DNA of 64,000 nucleotides from JAEXOD01 sp043805435. GTDB lineage: Bacteria; Bacteroidota; Ignavibacteria; Ignavibacteriales; Melioribacteraceae. The notes beneath the pieces are model-generated. The model saw nothing but the letters and a program-made list of their open reading frames with translations, was not told the DNA's origin and ran no database searches. Below are positions 54,531 through 63,331 of the stretch, one piece after another. The stretch lies in NCBI GenBank assembly GCA_043805435.1, contig JAZDHY010000010.1, positions 1 to 64,000 on the forward strand, read 5' to 3'. The translations under genes were made by a program, and so were the position numbers. Position 1 is the first letter of the stretch. Every line of letters starts with the position of its first letter.

Positions 54531-55631
54531 TTAATTATTAATTTCTATTTCAATTTCATCTTCGGATGAATTTTCGTTTCTAATGCTTATTTCTGATGCA
54601 AGATTACCTGCAATTTCTATTATTTTTTTTGCTTCAATAGAATTGGGCTGAGATATAACTATTGGAGTTCCATTATCGCCGCCTTCACGAATTTGCGGAT
54701 TAATAGGAACACCACCTAAAAATCTGGTATTTAATTCAACTGCTAATTTTTGGCCGCCGCCAAAACCAAAAATATCGTATTGTTTTCCTGTATCGGGAGC
54801 AATAAAATAACTCATATTTTCAATAATTCCAAAAACAGGTACGTTAACTTTTTCAAACATTTTTAAACCTTTTCGCGCATCAATTATTGATACATTTTGA
54901 GGAGTAGTAACAATAACTGCACCGGTTAAAGGAATAGTCTGTACAAGGGTCAATTGAATGTCACCAGTTCCCGGAGGTAAGTCAAAAATCAAATAATCCA
55001 ATTCTCCCCATTCTACGTCACTCATGAATTGTTTAACGGCACCGCTTGCCATAGGCCCACGCCATATAACCGGACTACTGTCATCTACTAAAAAACCAAT
55101 TGACATTAATTTGACACCATAACTTTCTAAAGGGATCATTTTATTTGTAAGAGGATCGGCTGATATTTTTGGTTTATTAGTAATACCTAACATAAGCGGT
55201 ATGCTTGGTCCGTAAATATCGGCATCAATTAAACCAACTTTTGCACCGGTATTTGCAAGAGCAACAGCCAAATTAACCGCAACGGTGCTTTTACCAACAC
55301 CACCTTTACCGCTTGCTATTGCAATTGTATTTTTAACACCGGGTATTATTGAGTTTTTATCCACGTTTTTATGGCTTTTTACATTTGCATCTAAATTTAT
55401 TGTAATTTCTTCCGCTTCGGGAACATCTGCTTTTATTGCGTTATAACAATCATTTTTTATCTGATCTTTTAACGGACAAGCAGGTGTTGTCAATTCAACA
55501 TTAACATAAATCTTTTTACCTTCTATTTTAATATCTTTTATCATATTTAAGGATACAAGATCTTTTTTTAGGTCAGGGTCGTTTACTCTGCTTAAGGCAT
55601 CTAAAACAGCAACCTTACTTATTTCCGACAT
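54531..55631 (-). CDS. mrp: Mrp/ApbC-family P-loop ATPase, iron-sulfur carrier
   Basis: Cytoplasmic ATPase of 366 residues for iron-sulfur cluster delivery. The N-terminal MIP18/DUF59 domain covers about 1-85 (V-N-D-P-D-L-K-K-D-L and T-P-A-C-P-L-K-D). The NTPase part starts I-A-I-A-S-G-K-G-G-V-G-K-S-T-V-A-V-N-L (deviant Walker A with two lysines), followed by D-A-D-I-Y-G-P-S-I-P and D-L-P-P-G-T-G-D. The C-x-x-C pair common in some Mrp proteins is not evident; the region reads I-E-N-M-S-Y-F-I-A-P. It leads the mrp-NifU-tpiA unit. Confidence 0.93.
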   Translation of the reverse strand: MSEISKVAVLDALSRVNDPDLKKDLVSLNMIKDIKIEGKKIYVNVELTTPACPLKDQIKNDCYNAIKADVPEAEEITINLDANVKSHKNVDKNSIIPGVKNTIAIASGKGGVGKSTVAVNLAVALANTGAKVGLIDADIYGPSIPLMLGITNKPKISADPLTNKMIPLESYGVKLMSIGFLVDDSSPVIWRGPMASGAVKQFMSDVEWGELDYLIFDLPPGTGDIQLTLVQTIPLTGAVIVTTPQNVSIIDARKGLKMFEKVNVPVFGIIENMSYFIAPDTGKQYDIFGFGGGQKLAVELNTRFLGGVPINPQIREGGDNGTPIVISQPNSIEAKKIIEIAGNLASEISIRNENSSEDEIEIEINN

Positions 55632-55937
55632 ACAAACTCCATATTATTGAATGTGTAAATTTACAAAAATTATGTTTTATAATAAATCTTTATCTCTTTT
55701 TTTTATTAAACCGTTTAATTGCCGTATTAGTTGCCTTTTTGGGTAATTAGATCAGTTAAAAGCTGATTTTGAAGATATTTGCCTATATTAATATTAAAAC
55801 TGCTAAATTTTGATTGAACTTAATAATATTTTACTTAAAGTTTATTTTGTTTAATAAACAAGCAATATTAGTTTTGTATTAAAGCTATAAGATCTGTAAG
55901 TTGCTGTTAAATATAAAAATAATAAAGAGCAGGTTTT
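55632..55937. other. intergenic region, nothing recognised
   Basis: This is the divergent gap between mrp and the next plus-strand gene. It is strongly AT-rich with no hairpin, repeat or open frame I would support; promoters for both genes must be here. Confidence 0.5.
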
Positions 55938-56504
55938 ATGTTTTATATATTATTGTTAATTAGTTTTATAAATTTTATATTAATTGTTAATCCCCAAGAT
56001 AATATAAAATTAAAAAAAATGTATGAAGAAGATCAAAGTTCAAGAAAAGTGGAAAAAATAGACTGGGTTAAACTTTCAAAAGAAGATTCTGTTAGAAGAA
56101 TTAAAGTTTATAAAATGATTGGCCAAAACATGTTATCAACTGCAAATGATTATTTTTATGCAGCTATGATATTTCAACATGGAAAGGATTCCACATCGTA
56201 TAAATTGGCTAATGATTACTCTAAAAAAGCAGCCGGTATGGATACAACAAACGCTTTGTTCCGTTGGTTATCAGCAGCCAGCTATGATCGTTATGTCTTA
56301 AGTATTGGAAAACCGCAAATCTACGGCACACAATTTCTAATAATTAAAAACAAGTATTATTTAAGTGATTTTGATACAACAAAAGTAACCGATGCTGAAA
56401 GAATTTATTACGGTACGCGTACTTTAAAAGAAATAAGGGACTATTTAACAACCCAAAATGGTGAAGATAATGGTTTATTAATATTCCCTAATCCTAAAAA
56501 ATAA
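55938..56504 (+). CDS. conserved hypothetical exported protein (possibly DUF6624-like)
   Basis: Protein of 188 residues. A hydrophobic N-terminus (1-18, then N-P-Q-D) acts as a signal peptide or anchor. The body is alpha-helical with M-Y-E-E-D-Q-S-S-R, D-Y-F-Y-A-A-M-I-F-Q-H-G and W-L-S-A-A-S-Y-D-R-Y. The pattern E-D-Q-x-x-R followed by D-R and a G-K-P-Q-x-Y-G-T-Q motif recalls DUF6624 proteins, from memory only. It stands alone, convergent with the metal-efflux operon. Confidence 0.65.
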   Translation: MFYILLLISFINFILIVNPQDNIKLKKMYEEDQSSRKVEKIDWVKLSKEDSVRRIKVYKMIGQNMLSTANDYFYAAMIFQHGKDSTSYKLANDYSKKAAGMDTTNALFRWLSAASYDRYVLSIGKPQIYGTQFLIIKNKYYLSDFDTTKVTDAERIYYGTRTLKEIRDYLTTQNGEDNGLLIFPNPKK

Positions 56505-56518
56505 TAAAATAAAATAAC

Positions 56519-56914
56519 TTATTTGGTTTTATATCCGTTTTTTTCTAAATTGCTTTTAGCATCCTTTAATGAAAATTCAACCAATAACATTTTACAAACA
56601 GGGCATTTGCCGGGTTTATCAGAAATTACATTCCAATCCATAGAATCTTGAAATACCTTGCCGTCTTTGTTTTCATCTATAACCGAAAGATCAATAACAC
56701 CCTCTCTGATAATACTGCTTTCCATCATATTATTATTTTGGGATTGTTGATTGTTTTGCATTTTGTGGTTATTGTTTTGCGTATGGTTTTGTTCCATATT
56801 ATCCATTTGGTGATTGTTTGAACCCCAAAAAGTTGGTTTTGCAACAAAAATAATAAGTGCTAATAACATTAGGCTGGTTACTAATCCAATTCCAAAATAT
56901 TTTATCTTTTTCAT
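56519..56914 (-). CDS. membrane-anchored heavy-metal-binding-domain protein, Met/His-rich
   Basis: Protein of 131 residues. A membrane helix (about 7-27) is followed by a linker (about 32-70) extremely rich in Asn, His, Met and Gln, with no hydrophobic core. Near the C-terminus D-K-P-G-K-C-P-V-C-K-M-L-L matches the heavy-metal-binding domain seen as Y-C-P-M-H-P in the adjacent CusB-like protein. It is the last gene of the efflux operon, 41 bases after it. By position and composition it probably binds copper or silver in the periplasm, a role analogous to CusF or SilE. Confidence 0.78.
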   Translation of the reverse strand: MKKIKYFGIGLVTSLMLLALIIFVAKPTFWGSNNHQMDNMEQNHTQNNNHKMQNNQQSQNNNMMESSIIREGVIDLSVIDENKDGKVFQDSMDWNVISDKPGKCPVCKMLLVEFSLKDAKSNLEKNGYKTK

Positions 56915-56955
56915 AATTTGTCTCTTTTGTTTTGTGAAAGTATTTGTTTTAATAT

Positions 56956-58239
56956 TTATTTAGATTTCTTTTGATTGTTTTCATTTATCTCTTTTTCTCC
57001 ATGCTGATGATCTGACGGCATACCGCTTTTTAACTGGCTTTCGGAATCAATTAAATAACCTCCAGAAGTTACTATCTCATCACCCTCGTTAATGCCGGAT
57101 AATATTTGGTATTTACCATCAAAATTAATTCCAAGTCTAACCTCTTTGGGTTCAAACATTCCGTCACCTGATTTTAACCAAACCAAGTTTTTTTTGCCGG
57201 TTATAAGTACTGCACTAGCAGGGACAACCAAACTTTGGCCAAATGATTTTTCAAAAACGGACTGGGTGTACATTTGGGGTTTAAGTTTATTATTGTTATT
57301 TCTAAATTCAGATCGAATTTTTATTGTTCTTGTTTCTTCACTTACTACCGGATAAATAAAAGTCACTTTCCCGTAAAAACTTTCTCCGGGATATGCTTGA
57401 ATTTTTAGATTTACATTATCACCAACCTTTATCATGTTCAAATCATCGGCATAAATTTCGGATATATTCCATAATGTCGTAAGATCTGCAATTTCGTAAA
57501 GAACATTTCCCTCATTTACATACATTCCCTCCTGAATCTTTTTTTCAATAACCGTACCAGAATAATTAGAATAATAAGTTAATGCCATTGATACTTGTCC
57601 GGTATTTTCAAGTTCATCAATTTGGGCTTGTGTAATACCCATAAGTTGCAGTTTTTTACGTGCAGAGTTTAATAAGTTATTATTGTTTGCTGATGAAATA
57701 TCAAGGGCTTTATTTCCTTTTAAGGCAATTAAATATTCGTTTTGTGCCTGCACTAAATCGGGACTATAAATTTCGAAAAGGGGATTACCTTTTTGAATAT
57801 AATCACCTGTGGCATCAACAAAAAGTTTTTCAATTCGGCCATTAAATTTGGCGGTAATTAATTTTTTGTTTGGTTCGGCAAAGTCCATATAACCAAAAGC
57901 ATTTATCGTTTTTATTGCTATTTCTTTTTTTACTATCATTGTTGCAACATTTGCCAAAGATAACTTTGAGCCCGATAATGTAACCATATCTTTCATGTCA
58001 TCAGAGTTTTTCATTACCGATGAATCATCAATTCTTTTAACAAGATCCATTTGACAAATAGGGCACGAACCCGGTTTATCGGAAGTTACTTGCGGGTGCA
58101 TGGGGCAATAATAACTATCGGCTTTTTTAGATTCCTTTTCAACTATTGTTTTTTGTTTGTCAGTTGAGCAGCCAATAAAAAACAGCGCAGTAAATGTTAC
58201 AAGCAATAAAGTTGATAAAATAATTTTAGAATATTTCAT
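56956..58239 (-). CDS. cusB: CusB-like efflux RND periplasmic adaptor, lipoprotein
   Basis: Membrane-fusion protein of 427 residues linking the inner-membrane pump to the outer-membrane channel. The lipobox is F-F-I-G-C at about 20-24. A heavy-metal-binding domain (about 43-68) has Y-C-P-M-H-P-Q-V-T-S-D-K-P-G-S-C-P-I-C-Q. The hairpin and barrel parts follow with A-K-F-N-G-R-I-E-K-L-F and V-V-P-A-S-A-V-L. It ends in a His/Glu/Asn/Lys tail (H-Q-H-G-E-K-E). The start overlaps the cusC-like gene by 14 bases, with GGAG inside it. The metal-binding domain fits monovalent copper or silver. Confidence 0.88.
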   Translation of the reverse strand: MKYSKIILSTLLLVTFTALFFIGCSTDKQKTIVEKESKKADSYYCPMHPQVTSDKPGSCPICQMDLVKRIDDSSVMKNSDDMKDMVTLSGSKLSLANVATMIVKKEIAIKTINAFGYMDFAEPNKKLITAKFNGRIEKLFVDATGDYIQKGNPLFEIYSPDLVQAQNEYLIALKGNKALDISSANNNNLLNSARKKLQLMGITQAQIDELENTGQVSMALTYYSNYSGTVIEKKIQEGMYVNEGNVLYEIADLTTLWNISEIYADDLNMIKVGDNVNLKIQAYPGESFYGKVTFIYPVVSEETRTIKIRSEFRNNNNKLKPQMYTQSVFEKSFGQSLVVPASAVLITGKKNLVWLKSGDGMFEPKEVRLGINFDGKYQILSGINEGDEIVTSGGYLIDSESQLKSGMPSDHQHGEKEINENNQKKSK

Positions 58240-59605
58240 TATTTAATTCTCCGTTTTTAATTTCTTTTCCAACCATCATTTCAATTTCGGCTATTGCCAT
58301 ATTATAATCCGCTTTGGCCATAAATAAATTCATTTGCTGCATTAATAACATCTGGTACGAATCGATAACTGAATTGATTGAAGTCTGTCCGTTTTGATAA
58401 TTTGAAGTTTGGACTTCTGCCGTTTGTTGATAAAGCGGTATCACATTTTGTGAATAAAGTTTAATTAAGTCTTTTGCTGTATTTAATTTTGTAAAAGCTT
58501 CCTGTAAACCTAAAATCATTTCCTGTTGCATGTTGGTTTTTTCGTATTCAATTGCTTTAATTCCGGATAATAATTCTTCCTCGCGGGCAGTATATTTTTT
58601 TACCGACCATGGAGCAAAAGGAAGTGTAATAGAGGCCATAATTGAATACATGTATTCGGTTTTGGGCCGGCCCATTGCAAGCATATTTAAATCTGTTTTG
58701 GAAGTTAAAAACATTCCCTGCGGCATTCTCATTACCATACCCTGAATCATTAAGTCGGGGATTAATTCTTTATTGTTAGCGTAAATCATTGCCTTATTCA
58801 TTTCAATCATATTACGCATTCTTTTTAATGACGGGTTGATATTTGATAAAATTGTTTCAAGTTTGTCTTGTGAAATATTTAATGAATCGGTTTTAAGTTC
58901 TAAAACGGTATATAAAGACTTTGAAGAAAGATTTCTACCCAATAATTGATTCAATTTATATATTTCAGTAGTTGCATCTCTATTAAGATTTAATAATTGT
59001 GTTTGGTTTGATGCTGTTTCGCTTTTAATTGAAAGCAGATCGGCTTGATTTATTCTGTTAATTTGGTATAATGTATTAATAGAGCTTAACAAATCGTTTA
59101 ATAATATTATGCTTTTGTTTTGTATTTCAATTTTTCTTTCAAGCAACCATAGGTTATAATAGGTCATTTTAATTTTAGCAATTAAGTTAACTTTATAAAC
59201 TTCAAGATTGTTTTGTTCTATATTTACATTTTTCTTTTCAACTTCTGCCATGGCTGTTGGTTTACCGCCAATAGGAAACATTTGTGAAATAGAAACCGAA
59301 TTAGAAATAGCATCATCTATTATGTTTAGACTGCTAACGGGAATCTGAGAAAATTCTATACCCAAAGTTGGAGCAGGCAGCGTGTTGGCTGATTCAATCT
59401 TGTATTCGGCTGATTTTATTTTGTATCCCAATCCTTTTAGCTGTTGATTATTATTTAATGCTTCGCTGATAAGAGAATCTAATGTTTGAGCATTTGTTAA
59501 ATTGACTGCAAAAAGAATTAGAACAAAACCCACAATAAGATTTCGGTAATTCATTTTAAATATCCATTTTGTTTTTAACAGTAAATATTTATTGTATTTT
59601 TTCAT
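58226..59605 (-). CDS. cusC: TolC-family outer-membrane efflux protein (CusC-like)
   Basis: Outer-membrane channel of about 459 residues from ATG 59605, with AAGGAAGG 6 bases upstream; an earlier ATG at 59626 lies within the cusA-like gene. A signal peptide precedes T-N-A-Q at about residue 40. The helices carry the repeated TolC pattern: L-D-S-L-I-S-E-A-L-N-N-N and A-Q-T-S-N-Y-Q-N-G-Q-T-S. It sits between the pump and adaptor genes, so the channel serves the same pump. Confidence 0.88.
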   Translation of the reverse strand: MKKYNKYLLLKTKWIFKMNYRNLIVGFVLILFAVNLTNAQTLDSLISEALNNNQQLKGLGYKIKSAEYKIESANTLPAPTLGIEFSQIPVSSLNIIDDAISNSVSISQMFPIGGKPTAMAEVEKKNVNIEQNNLEVYKVNLIAKIKMTYYNLWLLERKIEIQNKSIILLNDLLSSINTLYQINRINQADLLSIKSETASNQTQLLNLNRDATTEIYKLNQLLGRNLSSKSLYTVLELKTDSLNISQDKLETILSNINPSLKRMRNMIEMNKAMIYANNKELIPDLMIQGMVMRMPQGMFLTSKTDLNMLAMGRPKTEYMYSIMASITLPFAPWSVKKYTAREEELLSGIKAIEYEKTNMQQEMILGLQEAFTKLNTAKDLIKLYSQNVIPLYQQTAEVQTSNYQNGQTSINSVIDSYQMLLMQQMNLFMAKADYNMAIAEIEMMVGKEIKNGELNNEIF

Positions 59606-59607
59606 TA

Positions 59608-62600
59608 TTATCCTTCCTTCATCCAATCGGCCATTTTAGAGGCTTTAAGTGTTCCTTTTTTAAGCACCCGTTCTTTCATAATTGCAAAAAGAACAGGAGT
59701 AACAACAAGAACATGTACTGCGGAAGTTAAAAGTCCGCCTATTAGCGGTGCTGTTAAAGGTTTCATTACATCGCTTCCGGTACCTGTTGCCCACATAACC
59801 GGAATTAAACCTATCATACTTGTACCAACAGTCATTAACTTGGGACGTAATCGTAAAACAGAACCTTCAATTGTAGCTTCATAAATATCTTTAATTGTTA
59901 TTTGGCTTCGTTTACCTGATTGAAATTCTTTTATTCTTCTATCCAATGCTTCATGAAGGTAAACTACCATTACAACTCCAGTTTCTACTGCAACACCGTA
60001 AAGGGCAATAAACCCAACCCAAACCGCAACCGAAAAATTGTATCCGAGAAAATAAATCATATACATTCCGCCTATAAGAGCAAAAGGAACAGAAAGCATA
60101 ACAACAAACGCTTCTTTATAATCTTTTAATGTCATAAATAATAGAACAAATATTATTAAAAACACAACAGGCATAATAATTTTTATTGTTCTTTCGGCAC
60201 TTATTTTATTTTCATATTGTCCGCTCCACGTTAACGAATAACCAGCCGGAAGAATTAATTTTTCGTCAATCAGTTTTTTAGCATCACCAATTACTCCGCC
60301 CATATCTCTTCCTCTTGCATTCAAAAATACAATAGAACGCAGCATACCGTTTTCGCTGCTAATCATAGGCGGACCGGTTACAACATCAATATCGGCAACT
60401 TCAGAAAGGGGGAGGTAAACTATTGAATTTTGATTTCCGCTTAACAAAGAAGTTGAAGTATTGTTTTGTCCGGTACTGTTTTGCCGGTATGTTCGTTTTA
60501 AAGAATTCCCGCTTCCCATACTGCCGGAACTCATTGAGGAATTGTTAGCGCCCGAACCCATACCGCCGCCTGATGGCATACCTGCTAATGTTGTTGAACC
60601 CATATTGCCGGTAATTGGAATAGGAACAAAAAGCGATTTTAATTCGTTTATATTATTTCTAAAATCTCTTTCATATCTCATTCTAATAGGAAATCTTTTT
60701 CTGCCTTCAAAAACTACACCTATGTTTTGTCCGCCAATGGCAGTTTCAATAACATCCTGAATGGCTCCTATATTTAAGCCGTATCGTGCGGCAATATTTT
60801 TTTTAATTACAATATCCAAATAATATCCGTTTTGAACTCTTTCGGCAACAACATCAGCGGCACCGTCAATTGTTTTAAGAAGTTGTTCAGCTTCAATTGC
60901 GTAGGTTTCCAGAGTATCCAAATTTGGGCCAAATATTTTTAATCCTATATCGGTTCTAACTCCGGTTGCAAGCATGTTTATTCTATTAATAATAGGTTGT
61001 GTCCAACCGTTACGTACACCGGGGATTTGTAATTTTTGATCAAGTTCGTTAATAATATCTCTTTTGGTAAATCCTTTACGCCACTGACTTTGTGGTTTAA
61101 GCATAATTATGGTTTCAATCATACTTAACGGTGCGTTATCGGTAGCGGTTTCGGCACGTCCTACTTTTCCTAAAACGTGATGTACTTCGGGCACACTTTT
61201 TATAATTTTATCTTGTACCTGCAGTATTCTATTAATTTCCGTAATTGATACATTGGGCAAAGTAACAGGCATATATAACATGGATCCTTCATCAAGGGGA
61301 GGCATAAATTCACTGCCTGTGTTCATTATCATTGGAATTGTTATTAATAAAGCAATAATATTTAAGGCAATTGTAGTTTTGCGATATTTTAATACCCAAT
61401 GTATTATTGGTTCGTAAAGTGTATTAAAAAATTTGGTTAATGGATTTTTATTTTCTGGTAAAAGCTTTCCGCGCATTAAAAATGTCATTAAAACAGGAAT
61501 TAAAGTAATTACAACAACTGCCGAACCTATCATCACAAAACTTTTTGTAAATGCAAGCGGTTTAAACATTTTACCTTCTTGTCCTGTAAGCAAAAAAACA
61601 GGCAAAAAGGAGACTAAAATTATTAATTCCGAAAAGAAAATAGCCCGCCCAACCTGTTTTGCAGACATAATGGAAATTGCTTTATAATCCTCAGCCTCAA
61701 GATGACCTTTTTCTTGTAAAGCTTTGGCAATGTTTCTATATGCATTTTCCACCATCACAATTGACGAATCTACTATTACACCAATAGCTAAAATAATTCC
61801 GCCCAAACTCATAATGTTAGATGTTACATTAAATATTCTCATCAATATAAATGCAATTAAAACAGCAACGGGAATTTCGATAATAATTCGTAAAATACTT
61901 CTTAAATGAAGTAAAAATAATGCCACAATAAGTGTAACAATTAAAGCGGCTTCAATTAATGCACGGTCTAAGGTGCCAATGGCTTCTTTAATTAATGTGC
62001 TTCTATCGTAAGAAGCAATAATTCTTACTCCTTCGGGAAGTCCGGGTTCAATTTCTTTAATTTTTTCCTTAACTCTATCAATAACATCTTTGGCATTTTG
62101 ACCATAACGCATTACAACAATTCCGCCTACTACTTCACCTTCTCCATTTTTTTCTAATGAACCACGTCGTATATCGCCGCCAAGCTGAACAATGGCAACG
62201 TTTTTTATAAAAATAGGCATACCGGTTGAACTTGTTTTTACAACACTATTTTCAATATCTTCTTTAGATTGAATATACCCTTGTCCGCGTATAAAATATT
62301 CGGCGTCACTAATTTCAAGTAGTTTTCCGCCAACTTCGTTATTATTTCTTTGTATTGCTGTAATAATATCAGTAGTACTTAAATTATAAGCACGCAATTT
62401 ATTAGGATCTATATCAACTTGGTATTGTTTTATAAAACCACCAATACTTGCAATTTCGGCAACTCCTTCAACCGAAGATAGTTTATAACGAACGTACCAA
62501 TCCTGCACGGAACGTAAGGCTCCAAGATCGTAACCTTTACCTTCAACCGTGTACCAAAAAACATGGCCAACACCGGTGCCGTCCGGCCCTAATGTGGGGG

Positions 62601-62976
62601 TTACACCTTGCGGAAGCTGACTTTGAACTGTAGCCAACCTTTCTAAAACGCGGTTTCGGGCAAAATAGGTTTCGGTATTATCATTAAAAATTACAAATAC
62701 AAACGACATTCCAAACATTGATGTTGCTCTGACTGCTTTTACGTCTGTCATGCCTTGTAAAGCGGAGACAATTGGATAAGTTAATTGTTGTTCAACAATT
62801 TCCGGCGAACGTCCCATCCATTCCGTAAAAATTATTACTTGATTATCCGATAAATCGGGAATAGCATCAACAGGTAAATTTATTAGGCAATAAATACCTA
62901 TACCGGTTATAATTATATAACCTAATATTACAATAAATCTATTTTTCGAACTCCAATCAATAATTTTTTCAATCAT
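59608..62976 (-). CDS. cusA: CusA/CzcA-family heavy-metal RND efflux pump
   Basis: Inner-membrane proton-driven pump of 1122 residues with 12 expected helices. Family blocks: N-L-P-V-D-A-I-P-D-L-S-D-N-Q-V near the start, G-G-I-I-L-A-I-G-V-I-V-D-S-S-I-V-M-V-E-N, and V-G-F-I-A-L-Y-G-V-A-V-E-T-G-V near the C-terminus. A 60-residue segment at about 787-849 is rich in Gly, Ser and Met; standard CusA has no such insert between its L-P-V and V-A-D-I blocks. AGGAGAAG precedes the start. Together with cusC- and cusB-like genes it forms a full tripartite pump, with the Y-C-P-M-H-P domain pointing to copper or silver. Confidence 0.93.
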   Translation of the reverse strand: MIEKIIDWSSKNRFIVILGYIIITGIGIYCLINLPVDAIPDLSDNQVIIFTEWMGRSPEIVEQQLTYPIVSALQGMTDVKAVRATSMFGMSFVFVIFNDNTETYFARNRVLERLATVQSQLPQGVTPTLGPDGTGVGHVFWYTVEGKGYDLGALRSVQDWYVRYKLSSVEGVAEIASIGGFIKQYQVDIDPNKLRAYNLSTTDIITAIQRNNNEVGGKLLEISDAEYFIRGQGYIQSKEDIENSVVKTSSTGMPIFIKNVAIVQLGGDIRRGSLEKNGEGEVVGGIVVMRYGQNAKDVIDRVKEKIKEIEPGLPEGVRIIASYDRSTLIKEAIGTLDRALIEAALIVTLIVALFLLHLRSILRIIIEIPVAVLIAFILMRIFNVTSNIMSLGGIILAIGVIVDSSIVMVENAYRNIAKALQEKGHLEAEDYKAISIMSAKQVGRAIFFSELIILVSFLPVFLLTGQEGKMFKPLAFTKSFVMIGSAVVVITLIPVLMTFLMRGKLLPENKNPLTKFFNTLYEPIIHWVLKYRKTTIALNIIALLITIPMIMNTGSEFMPPLDEGSMLYMPVTLPNVSITEINRILQVQDKIIKSVPEVHHVLGKVGRAETATDNAPLSMIETIIMLKPQSQWRKGFTKRDIINELDQKLQIPGVRNGWTQPIINRINMLATGVRTDIGLKIFGPNLDTLETYAIEAEQLLKTIDGAADVVAERVQNGYYLDIVIKKNIAARYGLNIGAIQDVIETAIGGQNIGVVFEGRKRFPIRMRYERDFRNNINELKSLFVPIPITGNMGSTTLAGMPSGGGMGSGANNSSMSSGSMGSGNSLKRTYRQNSTGQNNTSTSLLSGNQNSIVYLPLSEVADIDVVTGPPMISSENGMLRSIVFLNARGRDMGGVIGDAKKLIDEKLILPAGYSLTWSGQYENKISAERTIKIIMPVVFLIIFVLLFMTLKDYKEAFVVMLSVPFALIGGMYMIYFLGYNFSVAVWVGFIALYGVAVETGVVMVVYLHEALDRRIKEFQSGKRSQITIKDIYEATIEGSVLRLRPKLMTVGTSMIGLIPVMWATGTGSDVMKPLTAPLIGGLLTSAVHVLVVTPVLFAIMKERVLKKGTLKASKMADWMKEG

Positions 62977-63032
62977 TTTATATCTTCTCCTAAATTTTCA
63001 ACAAAAAACATCCTAAATTTTTAATAAACTTA

Positions 63033-63131
63033 TTATTTATTGGCGGAATCTTTTTTATTTATCCATTTTATTGATAAAACAATAAATAAAAAGATAACGG
63101 TTATAAAAATTATGTTACATGTTAATTGCAT
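63033..63131 (-). CDS. 32-residue single-helix membrane ORF, first cistron of the efflux operon
   Basis: ATG 63131 opens a frame ending TAA 63035-63033. It encodes a short start, a hydrophobic helix (about I7-I21), then a basic/acidic tail W-I-N-K-K-D-S-A-N-K. Inside-positive and single-pass in appearance. It lies 27 bases after the expected start of the sigma-54 transcript and 56 bases before cusA. A clear Shine-Dalgarno sequence is lacking, so translation is not certain. Small membrane proteins often accompany RND pumps. Confidence 0.45.
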   Translation of the reverse strand: MQLTCNIIFITVIFLFIVLSIKWINKKDSANK

Positions 63132-63331
63132 AATAATTCAAAATGTTTTAATAGTTGTTAATAGATGCGCAAGATTTGTGCCGGAGGAGAATTGTTGTTT
63201 CTAAAGGAGTTAGGGGTTTTAAAGAAGGGTGGAATTTAAATAATTTAAATAATTTTTAAATAATTTTAATAAGCCCCAATAAATAATTACTAAATTTGCC
63301 GGGAGTGGTAATAAAGTTTGTAATAATAAAA
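63132..63331. other. intergenic region between the regulator and the efflux operon
   Basis: Apart from the sigma-54 promoter at 63169-63182, this 200-base stretch is AT-rich with repeated AAATAATTT words and no gene. Confidence 0.5.
63169..63182 (-). promoter_or_regulatory. sigma-54 promoter (-24/-12) for the metal-efflux operon
   Basis: On the minus strand GGCAC (63182-63178), five bases, then TTGC (63172-63169) matches the GG-N10-GC core of sigma-54 promoters exactly. The start point would be near 63158, just before the small ORF and cusA. The next gene upstream encodes an NtrC-family activator, the class that such promoters require. Confidence 0.7.
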
